From: Argopecten irradians
Taxonomy: Eukaryota > Mollusca > Bivalvia > Pectinida > Pectinidae
DNA: 64,000 nt
Direction: 5' to 3'
NCBI RefSeq assembly: GCF_041381155.1
Contig: NC_091134.1
Coordinates: 7,244,255 to 7,308,254 of the forward strand
The notes under the pieces are model-generated. The model was not told the DNA's origin, ran no database searches, and was given only the letters and a program-made list of their open reading frames with translations. Below are positions 32,004 to 45,161 of the stretch, in pieces (the first letter of the stretch is position 1; every line of letters begins with the position of its first letter). Made by a program: the position numbers and the translations under genes.

Positions 32004-33279
32004 TAGGTCATCTGACCGAAGGTCAGGATGACCTATTGTCATCGTGTTTCGTCTGCCGTCGTGCGCCGTGCGCCGTCCGCCGTCCGCCGTGCGTCGTGCT
32101 TAAGACTATTTATACAAAAGCCTACTCCTCCTTAACCCTTGAGCGGATTACATCCATATTTGGTGTGAAACATCATTGGGGAAGGACAATCATATGTTAC
32201 ATAAATGAGCCTGGTCCGACCCCTAGGGGCTGAGGGGTGGGGCCCAAAAGGGCAAATTTTCTTAAATTAAGCTTTAAAATCCTACTCATCTTTCATCCTT
32301 GGATGGATCTCATCCATATTTAGTGTGAAACATCATTGGGGAAGGACAATCATATTTTATATAAATGAGCCTGGTCCGACTCCTAGGGGCTGAGGGATGG
32401 GGCCTAAAAAAGGGTAAATTTTCTTAATTTTAGCTTAAAATCCTACTCCTTCTTCATCCTTGAATGGATTTCGTCTACATGTATATTTGGTGTAAAATAT
32501 CATTGTGGAAATCATATTATATATAAATGAGCCTGGTCCGACCCCTAGGGGCTGAGGAGTGGGCCCCAAAATTAAAAGGGGAAATTTTCTTCATTTTAGC
32601 TTTAAAATCCTACTCCTCCTTCATCCTTCAATGGATTTCATCCATATTACGTGTGAAACATCATTGGGGATGGACAATTATATTTTATATAAATGAGCCT
32701 GGTCCGACCCCTAGGAGCTGAGGGGTTGGGCCCCAAAAGGGCAAATTTTCTTAATTTTAGCTTTAAAATCCTACTCCTTCTTCATCCTTGAATGGATTTC
32801 ATCTACATGTATATTTGGTGTAAAATATCATAGGGGAAGGACAATCATATTATATATAAATGAGCCTGGTCCGACCCCTAGGGGCTGAGGAGTGGGGCCC
32901 CAAAATTAAAAGGGGAAATTTTCTTCATTTTAGCTTTAAAATCCTACTCCTCCTTCATCCATAGATGGATTTTATCCATATTTGGTGTGAAACATCATTG
33001 GGGATGGACAATCATATTTCACATAAATGAGCCTGGTCCGACCCCTAGGGCTGAGGGGTTGGGCCCCAAAAGGGCAAATTTTCTTAATTTTAGCTTTAAA
33101 ATCCTACTCCTCCTTCATCCTTGGATGGATTTCATCCATATTTGGTGTGAAACATCATTGGGGAAGGATAATCATATTTTATATAAATGAGATAGATCCG
33201 ACTCCTAAGGGCAGAGGGGCGGGGGTCAAAAAGGGTAAATTTTCTTAATTTAAGCTTTTAAATTATACTCCTCCTATGG
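32004..33279 (-). mobile_element. Family B Helitron-like element B4 (5' truncated)
   Basis: Reverse orientation: terminal hairpin AGGTCATCTGACCGAAGGTC with AGGATGACCT, the perfect AGGTCAGGATGACCT at 32020-32034, the CGTGCGCCGTCCGCC stretch, then about seven 160-bp units ending abruptly at 33279. Confidence 0.8.
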
Positions 33280-33289
33280 CATGTGAAAC

Positions 33290-33700
33290 GTTGCAATATT
33301 CATTAAATTTATATTTTTGTTCTAAAAAAATAAATATTTGTTTTTAAAAAAAAAAATATTTGTTCAATAATACAAAATATATATTCAAAAAATAAATATA
33401 TGTTCATAAAGAATGAATATTTATTCAAAAATTGAAATATATGTTCATAAAAAAATATTTTTATTCAAAAAAATAAATAAATGTTCATAACAAGGATTTA
33501 TAAGTGATATAGGCCTACGTCCTTGGTTCATAAAAAAATAAACATTTATTCAAAAAATTAAATATAGGTTCTTAAAAATAAATATATGTTCATAAAAAAT
33601 AAATATATGGTCAAAAAAATAAATATATGTTCATAAAAAGTAGATATATGGTCAAGAAAAAAATAAAAATATTTGTTCAATCTGTATTTAGGATTATTGA
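33290..33700. repeat. AT-rich minisatellite, AAATATATGTTCATAAAA type
   Basis: Irregular units of about 17-21 bp. Interrupted at 33491-33525 by a 35-bp miniature with CAAGGATTTATAAGTGA and TACGTCCTTG, the ends of the 27789-28216 MITE. Confidence 0.8.
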
Positions 33701-34764
33701 ATATCAATATGTTCATAAATGTTGCATTGTGGGACAGTATGTAATGACACCAAGGGCTTTCGTTACGGCGTATTTGATTGGATAAATGAAAACGAAATTA
33801 GTCTTGATCATGGAAGTGTTTGTTTTCAAATGAAGGCTGCAGACGATTTGACGATGGAAGTGAATGCTATTTGTTTTGGTGAGTAAATTAAGTAATACAT
33901 ACGTGTACATCTCAATTAAATGTAACTGTGTGACAGGGCACATCGTTTGCAATTGGCGTCCGACCAGAAACATATAATTTGAATTTAAGGCAAAGCCTCA
34001 GAAGAGCGCAGCTACATGTAAAAGATTATAACATCATAACTTTATATTGTCTATATTTTTCTATGAGACTAACAATAGAATATTTCACTGACATGCAAAT
34101 ACTATCGATAGTTAGAAAGAATTCAAAACAATCCAAATGGAATAGTTCAATATACACGTACTTCAATCTTGTTTTTATCAGATGCAGAGAAAACTTGGCA
34201 ACATGCCATGCTATCAAAAATACGCGCGAATCTGTGCAGTCATCTTTGGCGTCAGGTTTTGTGACGTCACTTCTAACGGTGCCGTGCGCTTGAGAACATA
34301 CACAGTACATATTTGACAACTTCATTTATTGCGTTGTTCTTGTACATGTTTAAATTAAAACTACTTACAGTAATTTTAAATCTGTACTGATAACACATTT
34401 AGTCTAGTACAGAAATTTCAAATCTCGTCGTGCTGATAACGAGAATTAAAACATGGCTGCCTACATGGAGGCGCGAGACTTTTCCCGCGGGACACAATTT
34501 CAAAGTCCAAGGGGTACTGGAGTGTATTGGAATCTATATGCTCACACACGTGTTATGGTTAGTAGAGCTTCGCTCTACGCGGCCTTCGGCAGCGCAGAGA
34601 GCTGCGCTCTTATAACGTTACGTAACCTCCCGTCAAGTAGTTCAATAAACCACAACATGTTATGTAAGACCAAGACCGTTTTCGTTTATTCGGAACAACC
34701 AGTTCGACCGTTTGTTATTGTTATTATCTAATATGTAAATCCTGACGGACCTGCAGTTTTTTTT
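33701..34764. other. Intergenic DNA with GC-rich hairpins
   Basis: No gene recognised. 34562-34612 holds two small hairpins (AGAGCTTCGCTCT, AGAGCTGCGCTCT). One more TGACGTCA occurs at 34262-34269. Confidence 0.45.
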
Positions 34765-34930
34765 CTGACCGAAGGGTCAGGATGACCTATAGTCATCATG
34801 CACCGTCCGTCGGCGTCCGCTGTGCGTAAACTATTCATTCAAACGACTTCTTCTTAACAACCGTAAGGCCTAAAGTACTCATATTTGGCCTGTAGCATGC
34901 TGGGATGAAGAACTATCAATCGGATCCCCT
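34765..34930 (-). mobile_element. Family D Helitron-like fragment
   Basis: Reverse 3' end (GACCGAAGGGTCAGGATGACC, site at 34774-34788), the CGTCCGCTGTGCG stretch and most of one core unit. Lies about 130 bp upstream of the helicase start. Confidence 0.7.
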
Positions 34931-35056
34931 CGGAGAAATTTCCGGTAATCTTCGGAAATATAACACCTCGGGAGTGTGTGCCGAAGCCGCCATGCCGTGA
35001 ATCACGACATAGTTCGAAAACCCTCGACTTTATCTATAGGTTCCGAATAGAGAAAT

Positions 35057-35532
35057 ATGGCTGCCTTTAATCAATGTTTAGAATTTGCGAAAACACAGCT
35101 TGGAATAACTTATGAATTGAAGGAAAAGCAGATTGAGACACTGAAATATGCTTTTGATTTGAGAGACTGCATATCTGTCCTGCCAACTGGGTATGGGAAA
35201 AGTCTTATTTTTCAACTTTTGCCAGCATTTATGCAGAAAAAACATGGCATGGACAGCGCTATGATTACTTTGATCGTAACGCCGCTGAACTCTATTATGG
35301 AAGACCAAGTGATGAGCCTTCAGAAAGTGGGAATCAATGCATGTTTTTTAGATTATGATGGCAAGAAGGGGACTCGATATAATTATAGTTCACAAGTAAG
35401 TGATGACGAGGAAGGACCTGATGATGTTGATGATAACGAAGGTTCTATTATTGCAAAGGATGTGAACATAATGGATGTATTGAAGGGGAAATACCAGCTG
35501 ATTTATGCCCACCCAGAGACCCTTGTTAAGAG
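35057..35532 (+). pseudogene. RecQ helicase exon 1, part before the Ty3 insertion
   Basis: Starts MAAFNQCLEF at an ATG in a CG-richer stretch. Walker A is at about residues 42-48 (PTGYGKS). An acidic loop DDEEGPDDVDDN follows at about residue 118, and the host sequence stops within LVKS. The last four bases, AGAG, are the insertion duplication. Confidence 0.88.
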
Positions 35533-37179
35533 TGTAGAAGTTCAGGAAAAACGATAAATTTGGAGTGTGATTTTACGTCTGCTTCGTTTCCACGTTTCGT
35601 CTTCCATCTTGTTTGTTTATTACGTTCGGAACATGTAGTCAGACCGGATGAGTTCCGAGTGGATTTGGCGCGAATAATGCACGTGCTGTTTGCCGCACAT
35701 TACCTATAAAGTTGCGTGCTTTACAATAGTTTAGTTAGTCAGATTCAAGTCCTCGCTAGACTGCCTGACTCTTTCTACAGTTGGTAGTAGACTAAAGGTT
35801 ACACATTGTGCACACGGTGTGAACTACGAGTGGACACGGAGTGCACAAGGTTTAGACTACAGGTAGACACGGAGTGCACGAGGTTTAGACTACAGGTAGA
35901 CACGGAGTGCACTACGTGTGAACACGGTGTCCACTACAGGTGGACATCGTGTCCAGGTACAATGTCCACTACATCCAGACCACAGACAGACTAGATGATG
36001 TGCCACAGAGATATGAGAAAATACGTATTTATTCTGCAGTCTATATGGACTTTGACAGATAGAAATATTTATTGCGATCAGAAACATAATATTTATTGCA
36101 ACATAAAATTGCCGTTAATTACTGGAAATCATTCGTACTGTAATGTTTATTTGAATAGATACATATAAAGTAAAATGTATCAATATATATTATCATACAA
36201 TTTAATTTATAAATAAGGACGTTTATTAGAAGTTATAAAAGAAAAATTAGCTGCGTTGCAAATTAACTGCGTACGGTAAACCACGTACTGGTTATGTCTC
36301 ATCAATGGATAGTTCAAGTCCGCATTTTCCCAGTAAAAACTATTTTTCTTAGCTAGTGATATGTAGTTTAAAGATGAAATTCTTTTTCGAACGCATAAAG
36401 TGATGAACCTTGCAGGGAGTAAGATTTTCAGTGTTAGCAAATCGTCGCCCAAGAGATATTTTGATCGGCAAAATATTTTGATTAAAAAGGATATATTGAC
36501 GGGCATAATAAAAGCAAGGACATCATGATAAACATAACAAATTAAATTGTTCATAAAATGTTTAACTATGTATGTGTGGAATATAGTTTTCTAAACGGCA
36601 AGGTGCGCGAAATAGTTTTAATCCTGTCAAATGTATAATACGTATACATTTGCTACATAGAACCTGGCGCGTTGCAAAGCATTGGAAATATGTGAAATCG
36701 TCCATAGACGTTAAAAATCGGCATTAGAAATTACATTTTATTGTGTCAACCGAATGAGGAACCTGTAAGCACTGGCTTATAGAAAGCAAAAATTTGGTAT
36801 CGGGCATGTGGCTGCTCGTGAGCATCAACACTGTTCAAAGGACCGATCGCAAAAATGTAGGTCACATGCCTGAAAATTAATAAATTAAACAGACAATCAA
36901 AATAAATCCAACTTCTACCCATTGAAACTGTAGATTCATAGTTGTTGATTAGATTCTGAATTTGTCACAATTATTTTAATTCTAGAAACTCTGATAATTT
37001 GACAATATCCTATTCTGACCTTCTTTACAATGTGTGATCCATACATGTATACATAGTATATTGTACACTAAAAATATGCCTGCTCGAAAGGTAGACTCCT
37101 AGGCTAGGACTGCAGTTGCCATGGTCACTTGGACTTCATACTGTTCCATCAACCACATGGACATGATAATCTAAATTAC

Positions 37180-37855
37180 CTAACATTGGTCAGAGTGGGG
37201 CCAGGGGCCTGGGGCCTTCTTTGGGCACCCTTCAATATGTTCAGTCAAGTGTATCTCAGACTAACAACACCTGTATACATGAAGTACCTTATCGAGGACA
37301 AATGTATTCTTTTTTTAAGTCTCAATTCAATTTTGAACCATACCTTTTGAAACTGAATCATAACCAAAGTAAATATCTGTGTAAATGTAGAACTTCTAAT
37401 TTAAAATTCCCTATAGAGACAGGCAGATGGAACAACATCCCTCGCGAGGAAAGGTTATGTCCTCTCTGTACAAATTGTGTTGGAGATGAGTACCACTATC
37501 TATGTATGTAATCATGAATCTGTTGTAGCATTACGAGAAATTTTATATGCCAAGATACTATTTTACTAATCATAATTATCGCAAAATGAAAGGAATGTTT
37601 ACTATATGCAATACAGCTCTATTAAGTAAAGTAAGTAGTTTTATTCAGAGAGTAATTAAGCTTCTTTAAACTATATAAGGAAAAATAGAATTGTTAGTTT
37701 CAATGTATTTAAATTTGCCTATTGCTGACTGTGTCCATCTATTATTTCCTTCTTTATTTTCATTTTTATAATTATTATTTTTGTTCCTTTTGACCTCTTG
37801 TTGCATATGTACATATGTCATGAGTGAATAAAAAATCTTGAAATCTTGAATCTTA
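37180..37855 (+). mobile_element. LINE 3' fragment
   Basis: The frame from 37221 encodes SKYLCKCRTSNLKFPIETGR and PREERLCPLC...DEYHYL, the conserved C-terminus of many invertebrate LINE reverse transcriptase proteins. The tail is AATAAAAAATCTTGAAATCT, a short ATCTTGAA-type repeat. It is 5' truncated, as usual for LINE copies, and carries some frame damage. Confidence 0.75.
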
Positions 37856-38937
37856 TCCCAACCCCAGGAGGTCCATTTATAGCATGCTGTACTTAGGTGG
37901 CAGCCTCTCTACATATACATTGTACTCATCACACAAATAAGAACAGTTCTACAACAATAGTAGTCAATAGGGATATGTACTTTAACTGGAAGTGCATTTT
38001 AATTTATTTGATAATGAAGCTTAAATTTATATATTAAAATAAAAAATAATCAAAATACCAAGTATATAATTTACTAAAACATTTATTTCGAAATTATTGG
38101 AAAATCATATTTCATCCAATATCTTTTCATTAATTTAATTTTTTTACACTGGCTTTTTACATATATCAGAAACCTGATAATCATGACTATGTATATAAAA
38201 TACCATATTATATTACAGTGTTGAATAAGTACCTAATCTAAATTAATTTTGATTATAATATATACATGTATTATTGGTAAATTCAAGGTTGTGTCAGACA
38301 TGCTTGATTAACGCATTGTACAGCTCCCGTCAGCTCCACTTCACGGCTGCCTGTCACGACAATAATAGGTGTATTCAGCATCACTTACTATATGTTTTGC
38401 CAGCTAGTTTTTACCTCATCCCAATCTACCCCCCCTCCCCGGGAAATGGTGTACATGTTTACCCAGGATCTACAACAAACATGTACATGTATCTAATAAG
38501 AATGGTACTTTTGTGTTTCAAACTCATAAACCTATATGATTTTTAAAAGGTAAAGTATATTTGTTTATCTTAACAAACTTCCATTGAAACAATTCTAAAA
38601 TCACATATTACATAAAGATACTGCCTCCATTCTTATAAAGCCGTGCAAACACAGAAGGCAACGATTCTGCCCTCTGGCCATCTATCGATGGTCACCTTGA
38701 GGTACCTGTATAGCTGGATACTGTGGCTTACCTGTATGTTTGACATGTTATAATTATTGGACCATGACGCAATATACGGTCAAGATAACTTGTGGGGTTG
38801 GGATCATAAACATATTGTGTTTACCGGTAATTAAGAATCAAAACAAGCTGAATTGGGTACTTGTAGGTAGACTATAGCTACGTCATCAAGTTTAAAGAGG
38901 ATTTATTCTGCATGATCTTTTAAACACGTTCAGTTTT

Positions 38938-40399
38938 TAGCCCACCATCATCAGATGGTGGGCTATTCAAATCGCCTTTCGTCCGTGGTCCGTCGTCCGT
39001 CCGTCCTTCCGTCCGTCCGTCCGTCCTTCCGTCCGTCCGTCCGTCCGTCCGTCCGTCCGTTAACAATTCTTGTTACCGCTATTTCTCTAAAAGTACTGAA
39101 GGGATCTTTCTCAAATTTCATATGTAGGTTCCCCTAGGACCCTAGTTATGCATATTGTATTTTGGGACTGATCGGTCAACAAGATGGCCGCCAGGCAGCC
39201 ATCTTGGATTTTGATAGTTAAAGTTTGTTACCGCTATTTCTCAGAAAGTACTGAAGGGATCTTTCTCAAATTTCATATGTAGGTTCCCCTAGGACCCTAG
39301 TTGTGCATATTGCATTTTGGGACTGATCGGTCAACAAGATGGCCGACCAGCTGCCATCTTGGATTTTGATAGTTAAAGTTTGTTACCGCTAATTCTCAGA
39401 AAGTACTGAAGGGATTGTTCTCAAATTTCATATGTAGGTTCCCCTAGGACCCCAGTTGTGCATATTGCATTTTGGGACTGATCGGTCAACAAGATGGCCG
39501 ACCGGTGGCCATCTTGGATTTTGATAGTTAAAGTTTGTTACCGCTATTTCTCAGAAAGTACTGAAGGGATTGTTCTCAAATTTCATATGTAGTTTCCTCT
39601 TGGACCCTAGTTCTGCATATTACATTTTGGGACTGATCGGTCAACAAGATGGCCGACAAGCAGCCATCTTGGATTTTGATAGTTAAAGTTTGTTACGGCT
39701 ATTTCTCAGAAAGTATTGAAGGGATTGTTCTCAAATTTCATATGTAGGTTCCCCTAGGACCCTAGTAGTGCATATTGCATTTTGGGACTGATCAGTCAAC
39801 AAGATGGCCGCCAGGTAGCCATCTTGGATTTTGATAGTTAAAGTTTGTTACCGCTATTTCTCAAAAAGAACTAAAGGGATCTTTCTCAAATTTCATATGT
39901 AGGTTCCCCTAGGACCCCAGTTGTGCATATTGCATTTTGGGACTGATCGGTCCAACAAGATGGCCGCCAGGTAGCCATCTTGGATTTTGATAGTTAAAGT
40001 TTGTTACCGCTATTTCTCTAAAAGTACTGAAGGGATCTTTCTCAAATTTCATATGTAGGTTCCCCTAGGACCCCAGTTGTGCATATTGCATTTTGGGACT
40101 GATCGGTCAACAAGATGGCCGACCGGTGGCCATCTTGGATTTTGATAGTTAAAGTTTGTTACCGCTATTTCTCAGAAAGTATTGAAGGGATTGTTCTCAA
40201 ATATCCTATGTAGGTTCCTCTAGGACCCTAGTTCTGCCTATTGCATTTTGCGACCACCATCTTGGATTTTATTAGTTTAAAGTTTGAAAAGCAGAAAAAA
40301 GAATTGTAAGTTTGAAAAGCAGAGAAAAGATCCCTCTTTCGTTTGTCAGACATAGATCAATCTTTGGTGGGCGCCAAGATCCCTCTGGGATCTCTTGTT
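38938..40399 (-). mobile_element. Family A Helitron-like element A5
   Basis: Complete in reverse: terminal hairpin AGCCCACCATCATCAGATGG, TCCG microsatellite (38985-39060), about seven 155-bp units with inverted GATGGCCG/GCCATCTTGG pairs, and the 5' end GATCCCTCTGGGATCTCTTG. Confidence 0.85.
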
Positions 40400-41970
40400 A
40401 ATACAGAATATGTAATTAAGCTATTTTTACGTACAATACTTTTAGAACTTAAAATAGCAAAGAAAAATATTATAAAAGTGTATATTTTATGAAAGACGAT
40501 CTACAAGGGCGTCGCTAGAAAACCGATTGATAGGGACCAAATCTTTTTATTTAAAAGCTATGTATTACCTGGTATATGATTGTATTACTAATAGCTTAAA
40601 TTATAAAAAAAAAATGTCTCAAAAGCACAATAGGACTGGTTTTTGCCGTAGCTGCAAGATTGTAGCTCAAAAGACTTTTAGACAGAAAATGGATCCGGAG
40701 TCGTCTTAGTAGGCCGGGTACGTATATTCGTTTTAGTTTTTGCCGCAATTCAAAGTTGTTTTTGACTTGTATTTACTATTTCATGTAAATGATATATATA
40801 TATTTAATGCAATTTACCCATAAAACATTGACTTTTGAAAACGTGATATAGACAATTTAAGATATGAAATGGAAACTACATGTACTGATATAAAATTAAA
40901 CAGACATATACTTAATGAATGCAAATTAATCTTTATTACTTTTGCAGTGAAAAGGTTTTATTCATGTATACTAAAAAAATATCGTATTATATAGTTATAT
41001 ACTGTACATTAAATTGTAGATGTTGTAATTTAAAAAAAAAAGAAACACTAAAAAATTATAATTATGTATTATTTCAAATTGAAGAACGTATTCTTCCTCG
41101 ATCCCTAACTATAACACATCACCTTGTCTGTCTAGGTCTGAATGTACCTGGACACCATGTCCACCTGTAGTGGACACCGTGTTCACACGTAGTGCACTCC
41201 GTGTCTACCTGTAGTCTAAATCTTGTGCACTCCGTGTCTACCCGTAGTCTAAACCTCGTGCACTCCGTGTCTACCTGTAGTCTAAACCTCGTGCACTCCG
41301 TGTCTACCTGTAGTCTAAACCTCGTGCACTCCGTGTGCACAAGGGTGTAACCTTTAGTCTACTACCAACTGTAGTTCTATACCTAGCTATAGGATATACG
41401 TAGCCAGTAGAACTAGGTAACGCTATGAAGGTTATAATGTAGTGTCATATAGTAGGGTATACATGTAGATGTAGCGGTCCATCGTATATATACTTTCGTA
41501 TACATAGGAGTAAGCCATGTAGCCACTAGATTAACGTATATATTGGGTATCGGGGCGGTATATTTCAGTACCTATAAATAGTATTAATAACAGTGATAAA
41601 TAGCTGGTTTATTCTAACAGGGTGTATATATTTTGTAGGCAGGGCGTACGAGAGTCGGTGCGAGTTGAGTTGTTTCACCATTGTCTGTATTATTGCGTCG
41701 TTAAATTTCTACACTTGTTATCCACAATAAATTATATTGAACGTATATTTCTGAGTCTGTGTTCATTCGCCAATTGCAAGCTTCAGTTTATGGTTCTAGA
41801 ATCTAAGACCCTAATGGACCCGAGATCTCAGAACCTGGGTTATGTTTCTAGGACAGAAACCGCTCCCTTTTACATTGGTGACCATTGTACTGACCAGGAT
41901 CTTGGCAACCCATTTTGGGCACTATTTTTCGTAAATTTTAATCATAGTTAAGTGAATTTAGTCTGAAGCA

Positions 41971-43430
41971 ATGGCGAGTGGATATAGTTCAGATATGATT
42001 TCAAAGGGTAGAACGTCGTCGTATACATATACTTGGCCTGTAGGAATGAGTATTACAACTAGTATTACCACCCCACCCTCTGTAAGCGCCTCTGATGTGT
42101 ATAGATCTTCTAGGGATGTGTGTATACTACGCAAGCTTTGGGTATACGTAGTAGGTTCGAGTCGGGGAGTCCGAGTAAATTCTACAGTCGGGGAGATATA
42201 ACTGGCCCTATTAACGACACTGGGGCTAGACCGAAAACTGTCTCGTATGGAGACCATACTAAAGTAAAGGGTAGCTCTAGGCCTCCTCCTCCGTGTCCTC
42301 CTCCTCCTCAACACATTTCTAGTTATGGGGAGGGACATCAGTACGGGGCTGTTAGCTATTTGGAGTCGGGTGAAGATAGTGTGTTTGTACCTGATACCCC
42401 TCAGTCACAGTATGGGTTAAATCCAAACATAAGGGCCAGCTCTCATGAATATACAGGTCCCAGTGAGATAGGGGAGACAACTCTTATATATATATATAAT
42501 TATTACTCCATCATCATTGGGTACCCCCTTAAGAACACCCGTAACATTCAACAAGCCTCATGTAGGCTGGGAAAGCAATACTCCTCAGGATAGAAGTCAT
42601 GGGGAACCCCCTAGGGCTTACAGTGGCAAGGTGATAAATAGGAAACAGAAAGACCCCCGGAACTATGATGGGTCAAGTGATTTCAAAGATTTTATCATAC
42701 ACTTTGAACAGATGGCCCTGTGGAATCAATGGGGAAATTATGAAAAAGCTCAACAGTTAGCAATGAGCTTGCGTGGTCCAGCTCAAAAAGTGTTAGGGAC
42801 ATTGACCTTGGCTCAAATAAATGACTTTTGGAAAATAAGGGATGTTCTGTCTTCTCAATTTGACCCCCCAGGGAGGGAGACTGCCTATAGATGCCAACTT
42901 AAGCATAGGTCCCGGAGTAATAACGAAAGCCTAGTAAGCTATGGTAGAGAATTACGGCGGCTGGCTGTTTTATCTTTTCCTGGTATGTCCTCTGAATCCT
43001 CAGAAGTGCATGTTATAGATCAATTTATTCATGGGCTCAGCAGTATGGATATGAAGCGCCATGTCCAGTTTCATCACCCAGCTTCTTTGGAGGCTGCAAT
43101 TACACTAGCCATCGAATTTGAGGCTTTCAATAGAGAGTTAAGTACACCTGATAGGAAACCTAAAGCTTTTGTTGATGAGATAGAATAAGGTCAAGTTCAG
43201 ACTATACAGAGCAATAGTTCCACAGGTGACAAACAAAGTCAGGATTTGGTTACTCTTTTGACTGAAGGTTTTGAGAAACTAGGAAAGCAACTCACTCGTG
43301 CTGTGCATGGTAGAGGTAGAGGCAGAGGTAGAGGTCAGGGCAGTAGCAAAGGTCAAGGTCAGGCATTTGAGAAAAGGTGTTATCGCTGTGATCAGACTGG
43401 TCATTTTATAGGGGATTGTCCACAGTGACT
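41971..43430 (+). mobile_element. gag region of the Ty3 fossil
   Basis: Begins MASGYSSDM. A capsid-like segment with FEQMALWNQWGNYEKAQQLA follows, then a GRGRGRGRG stretch and one CCHC zinc knuckle (CYRCDQTGHFIGDC). Not intact as a single frame. Confidence 0.8.
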
Positions 43431-43476
43431 CAGTTGATCAAAAAAACTAGTTTCGGTCAAGCTTGAGCCCGAAAGT

Positions 43477-45161
43477 TTGACCGGTGTCTCAGCTCTAGGT
43501 GGAGAGTTACCATCTGGTGTAAGATCAGAAGGGCTTACTAAGGTTAGCTTAAATGCTATTATTAAAGGTTGTCTATTTATAGATTCTACAGTTTGTGGTC
43601 AAGGTTCACGGTATCTTGTGGATTCAGGTTCTGCGGTGACAATAGTTACTGAGGATGTATATAGTGCTATGCCAGAGTCCAGTAGGCCGGAGTTGAAAAG
43701 CAGTGGTATTATGCTTTACTCCGCTTCCAGTGACAAGTTAGCGGTGGCTGGTGTACTCCGCTTCCAGTGACAAGTTAGCGGTGGCTGGTAAAGCCAACTT
43801 TAAGTTTAAAGTAGGCAGATTAATATATGAACAGGAGGCTGTAGTGGCTAGGTTGGACCAATTGACAGGAATTCTAGGCGTAGATTTCCTGAGTCACCAT
43901 GGTGGTGAAATCTATTTTAGAGATAAGATCCTCAGGTTGGAGGGTCAGTGTGTCAATTTAGTCACAGAAGGGTATAAAGGATGTGCCCGTATAAGGATGT
44001 GTGAAACTGTCTCCTTGCCAGCTAACTCCGAGTGTCATTTTAAGGGCTATATAGAGGGAGCTATTGATAGCGTAGAAGGGATTGTAGAGCCAAACACATA
44101 TGTAGCAAACCAAGGTTTAATGATGGCAAAAGTTTTGGTACAGACCTCATGTAAAGAGATTAGTCTCTCTGTCATGAACCTCGGTAGAAAGTCTATCAGA
44201 TTACAGCAAAATACTATTGTAGGCGACGTGTCCTCGGTAAATGGGGTTCATGAAATAGAAGAAGTTGAGGGGAACCTTAGAACACTACCTGATTATTTAG
44301 AGCCAATGGTAAGCCGGTTATCACCGGAACTGACACCGTCAGAGAAACAGATGGCCACAGATTTGGTAATTGAATATAGTGACATACTCCAAAGTCCAAA
44401 GGGAGAGATAGGTCAGACAAAATTAGTTGAACACACAGTAAATACTGGTGACGAGCCTCCAATTAGAATACCTGCTAGACGCATTTCTCCATCTCAAAAA
44501 TGTGTAGTAGAGAAAGAGTTAGACAAAATGTTGGGGGATGGTATTATACAGCCTAGTAATAGCCCATGGGCAGCCCCTGTAGTCTTGGTATCTAAGAAAG
44601 ATGGATCAGTATGTTTTTGCATAGATTTCTGTAAGTTGAATGCAGTTACCAAAAAGGATGCATTTCCTTTGCCTAGGATAGACGATGCATTAGACACCTT
44701 AGCTGGGGCTAGATGGTTTAGTACCCTTGATTTAGCTAGTGGATACTGGCAATGCCGTATGAGTAAGGCAGACAGGGAGAAAACGGCCTTCAGCACTCAT
44801 AAGGGGTTGTACGAGTTTAACGTGATGCCCTTCGGACTCTGTAACGCCCCTGCTACCTTCTCTAGGCTCATGCAATTAGTACTGGGTGGTCTTAATTGGA
44901 CCAAATGTCTGTGTTATCTAGACGATGTAATTGTATTTGGTCACACCTTTGAAGTTGCCCTTAAAAACCTTAGGGATGTGTTTCAGTGTATTAGGGAAGC
45001 TAATCTCAAGCTTAAAGCGAAAAAATGCGACCTATTTCAAACGTCTGTCTCCTATCTAGGCCATTTAGTTTCAGCAGCAGGAATCAGTTGTGACCCTGGC
45101 AAAGTCAAGGTTGTTAGGGACTGGCCTTCACCTTCAAATGTTAGTGAGGTTAGAAGCTTTT
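43477..45161 (+). mobile_element. Protease and reverse transcriptase of the Ty3 fossil
   Basis: Retropepsin motif YLVDSGSAVTIV, then RT blocks KKDGSVCFCIDF, LDLASGYWQ, MPFGLCNAPATF and CYLDDVIVF. Ends where the family D Helitron is inserted. Confidence 0.85.

Larger units (their letters stand above)
35778..41371. mobile_element. 5.6-kb TIR element with 33-bp repeats in its arms
   Basis: Exact TA duplication (35776-35777, 41372-41373). The ends are CAGTTGGTAGTAGACTAAAG and its complement. Each arm (about 230-260 bp) carries 33-bp units with GGTTTAGACTACAGGTAGAC: about two in the left arm and four in the right. The remainder is AT-rich with no transposase recognised, and it holds a LINE tail and a family A Helitron. 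CAGT ends and a TA target suggest Tc1/mariner-type mobilisation, although 5.6 kb is large for that. Confidence 0.82.
35533..41874 (+). repeat. 5' LTR of the Ty3 element, split by a TIR element
   Basis: LTR parts 35533-35777 and 41374-41874 together match the 3' LTR over about 746 bp. The insertion lies at a TA. Confidence 0.9.

Noticed and set aside
34453-34731. 92-codon frame starting MAAYMEARDFSRG as an upstream helicase exon
   Set aside because: The later part translates small GC hairpins; the ATG at 35057 already gives a standard RecQ N-terminus.
35806-35994. Frames with RFRLQVDTECT repeats, also at 41119-41340
   Set aside because: These are the 33-bp repeats in the arms of a TIR element, open only because 33 is divisible by three.
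35778-41371. Polinton or other capsid-bearing virus-like element
   Set aside because: No polymerase, capsid or integrase frame is visible; the TA target and CAGT ends point to a TIR transposon.
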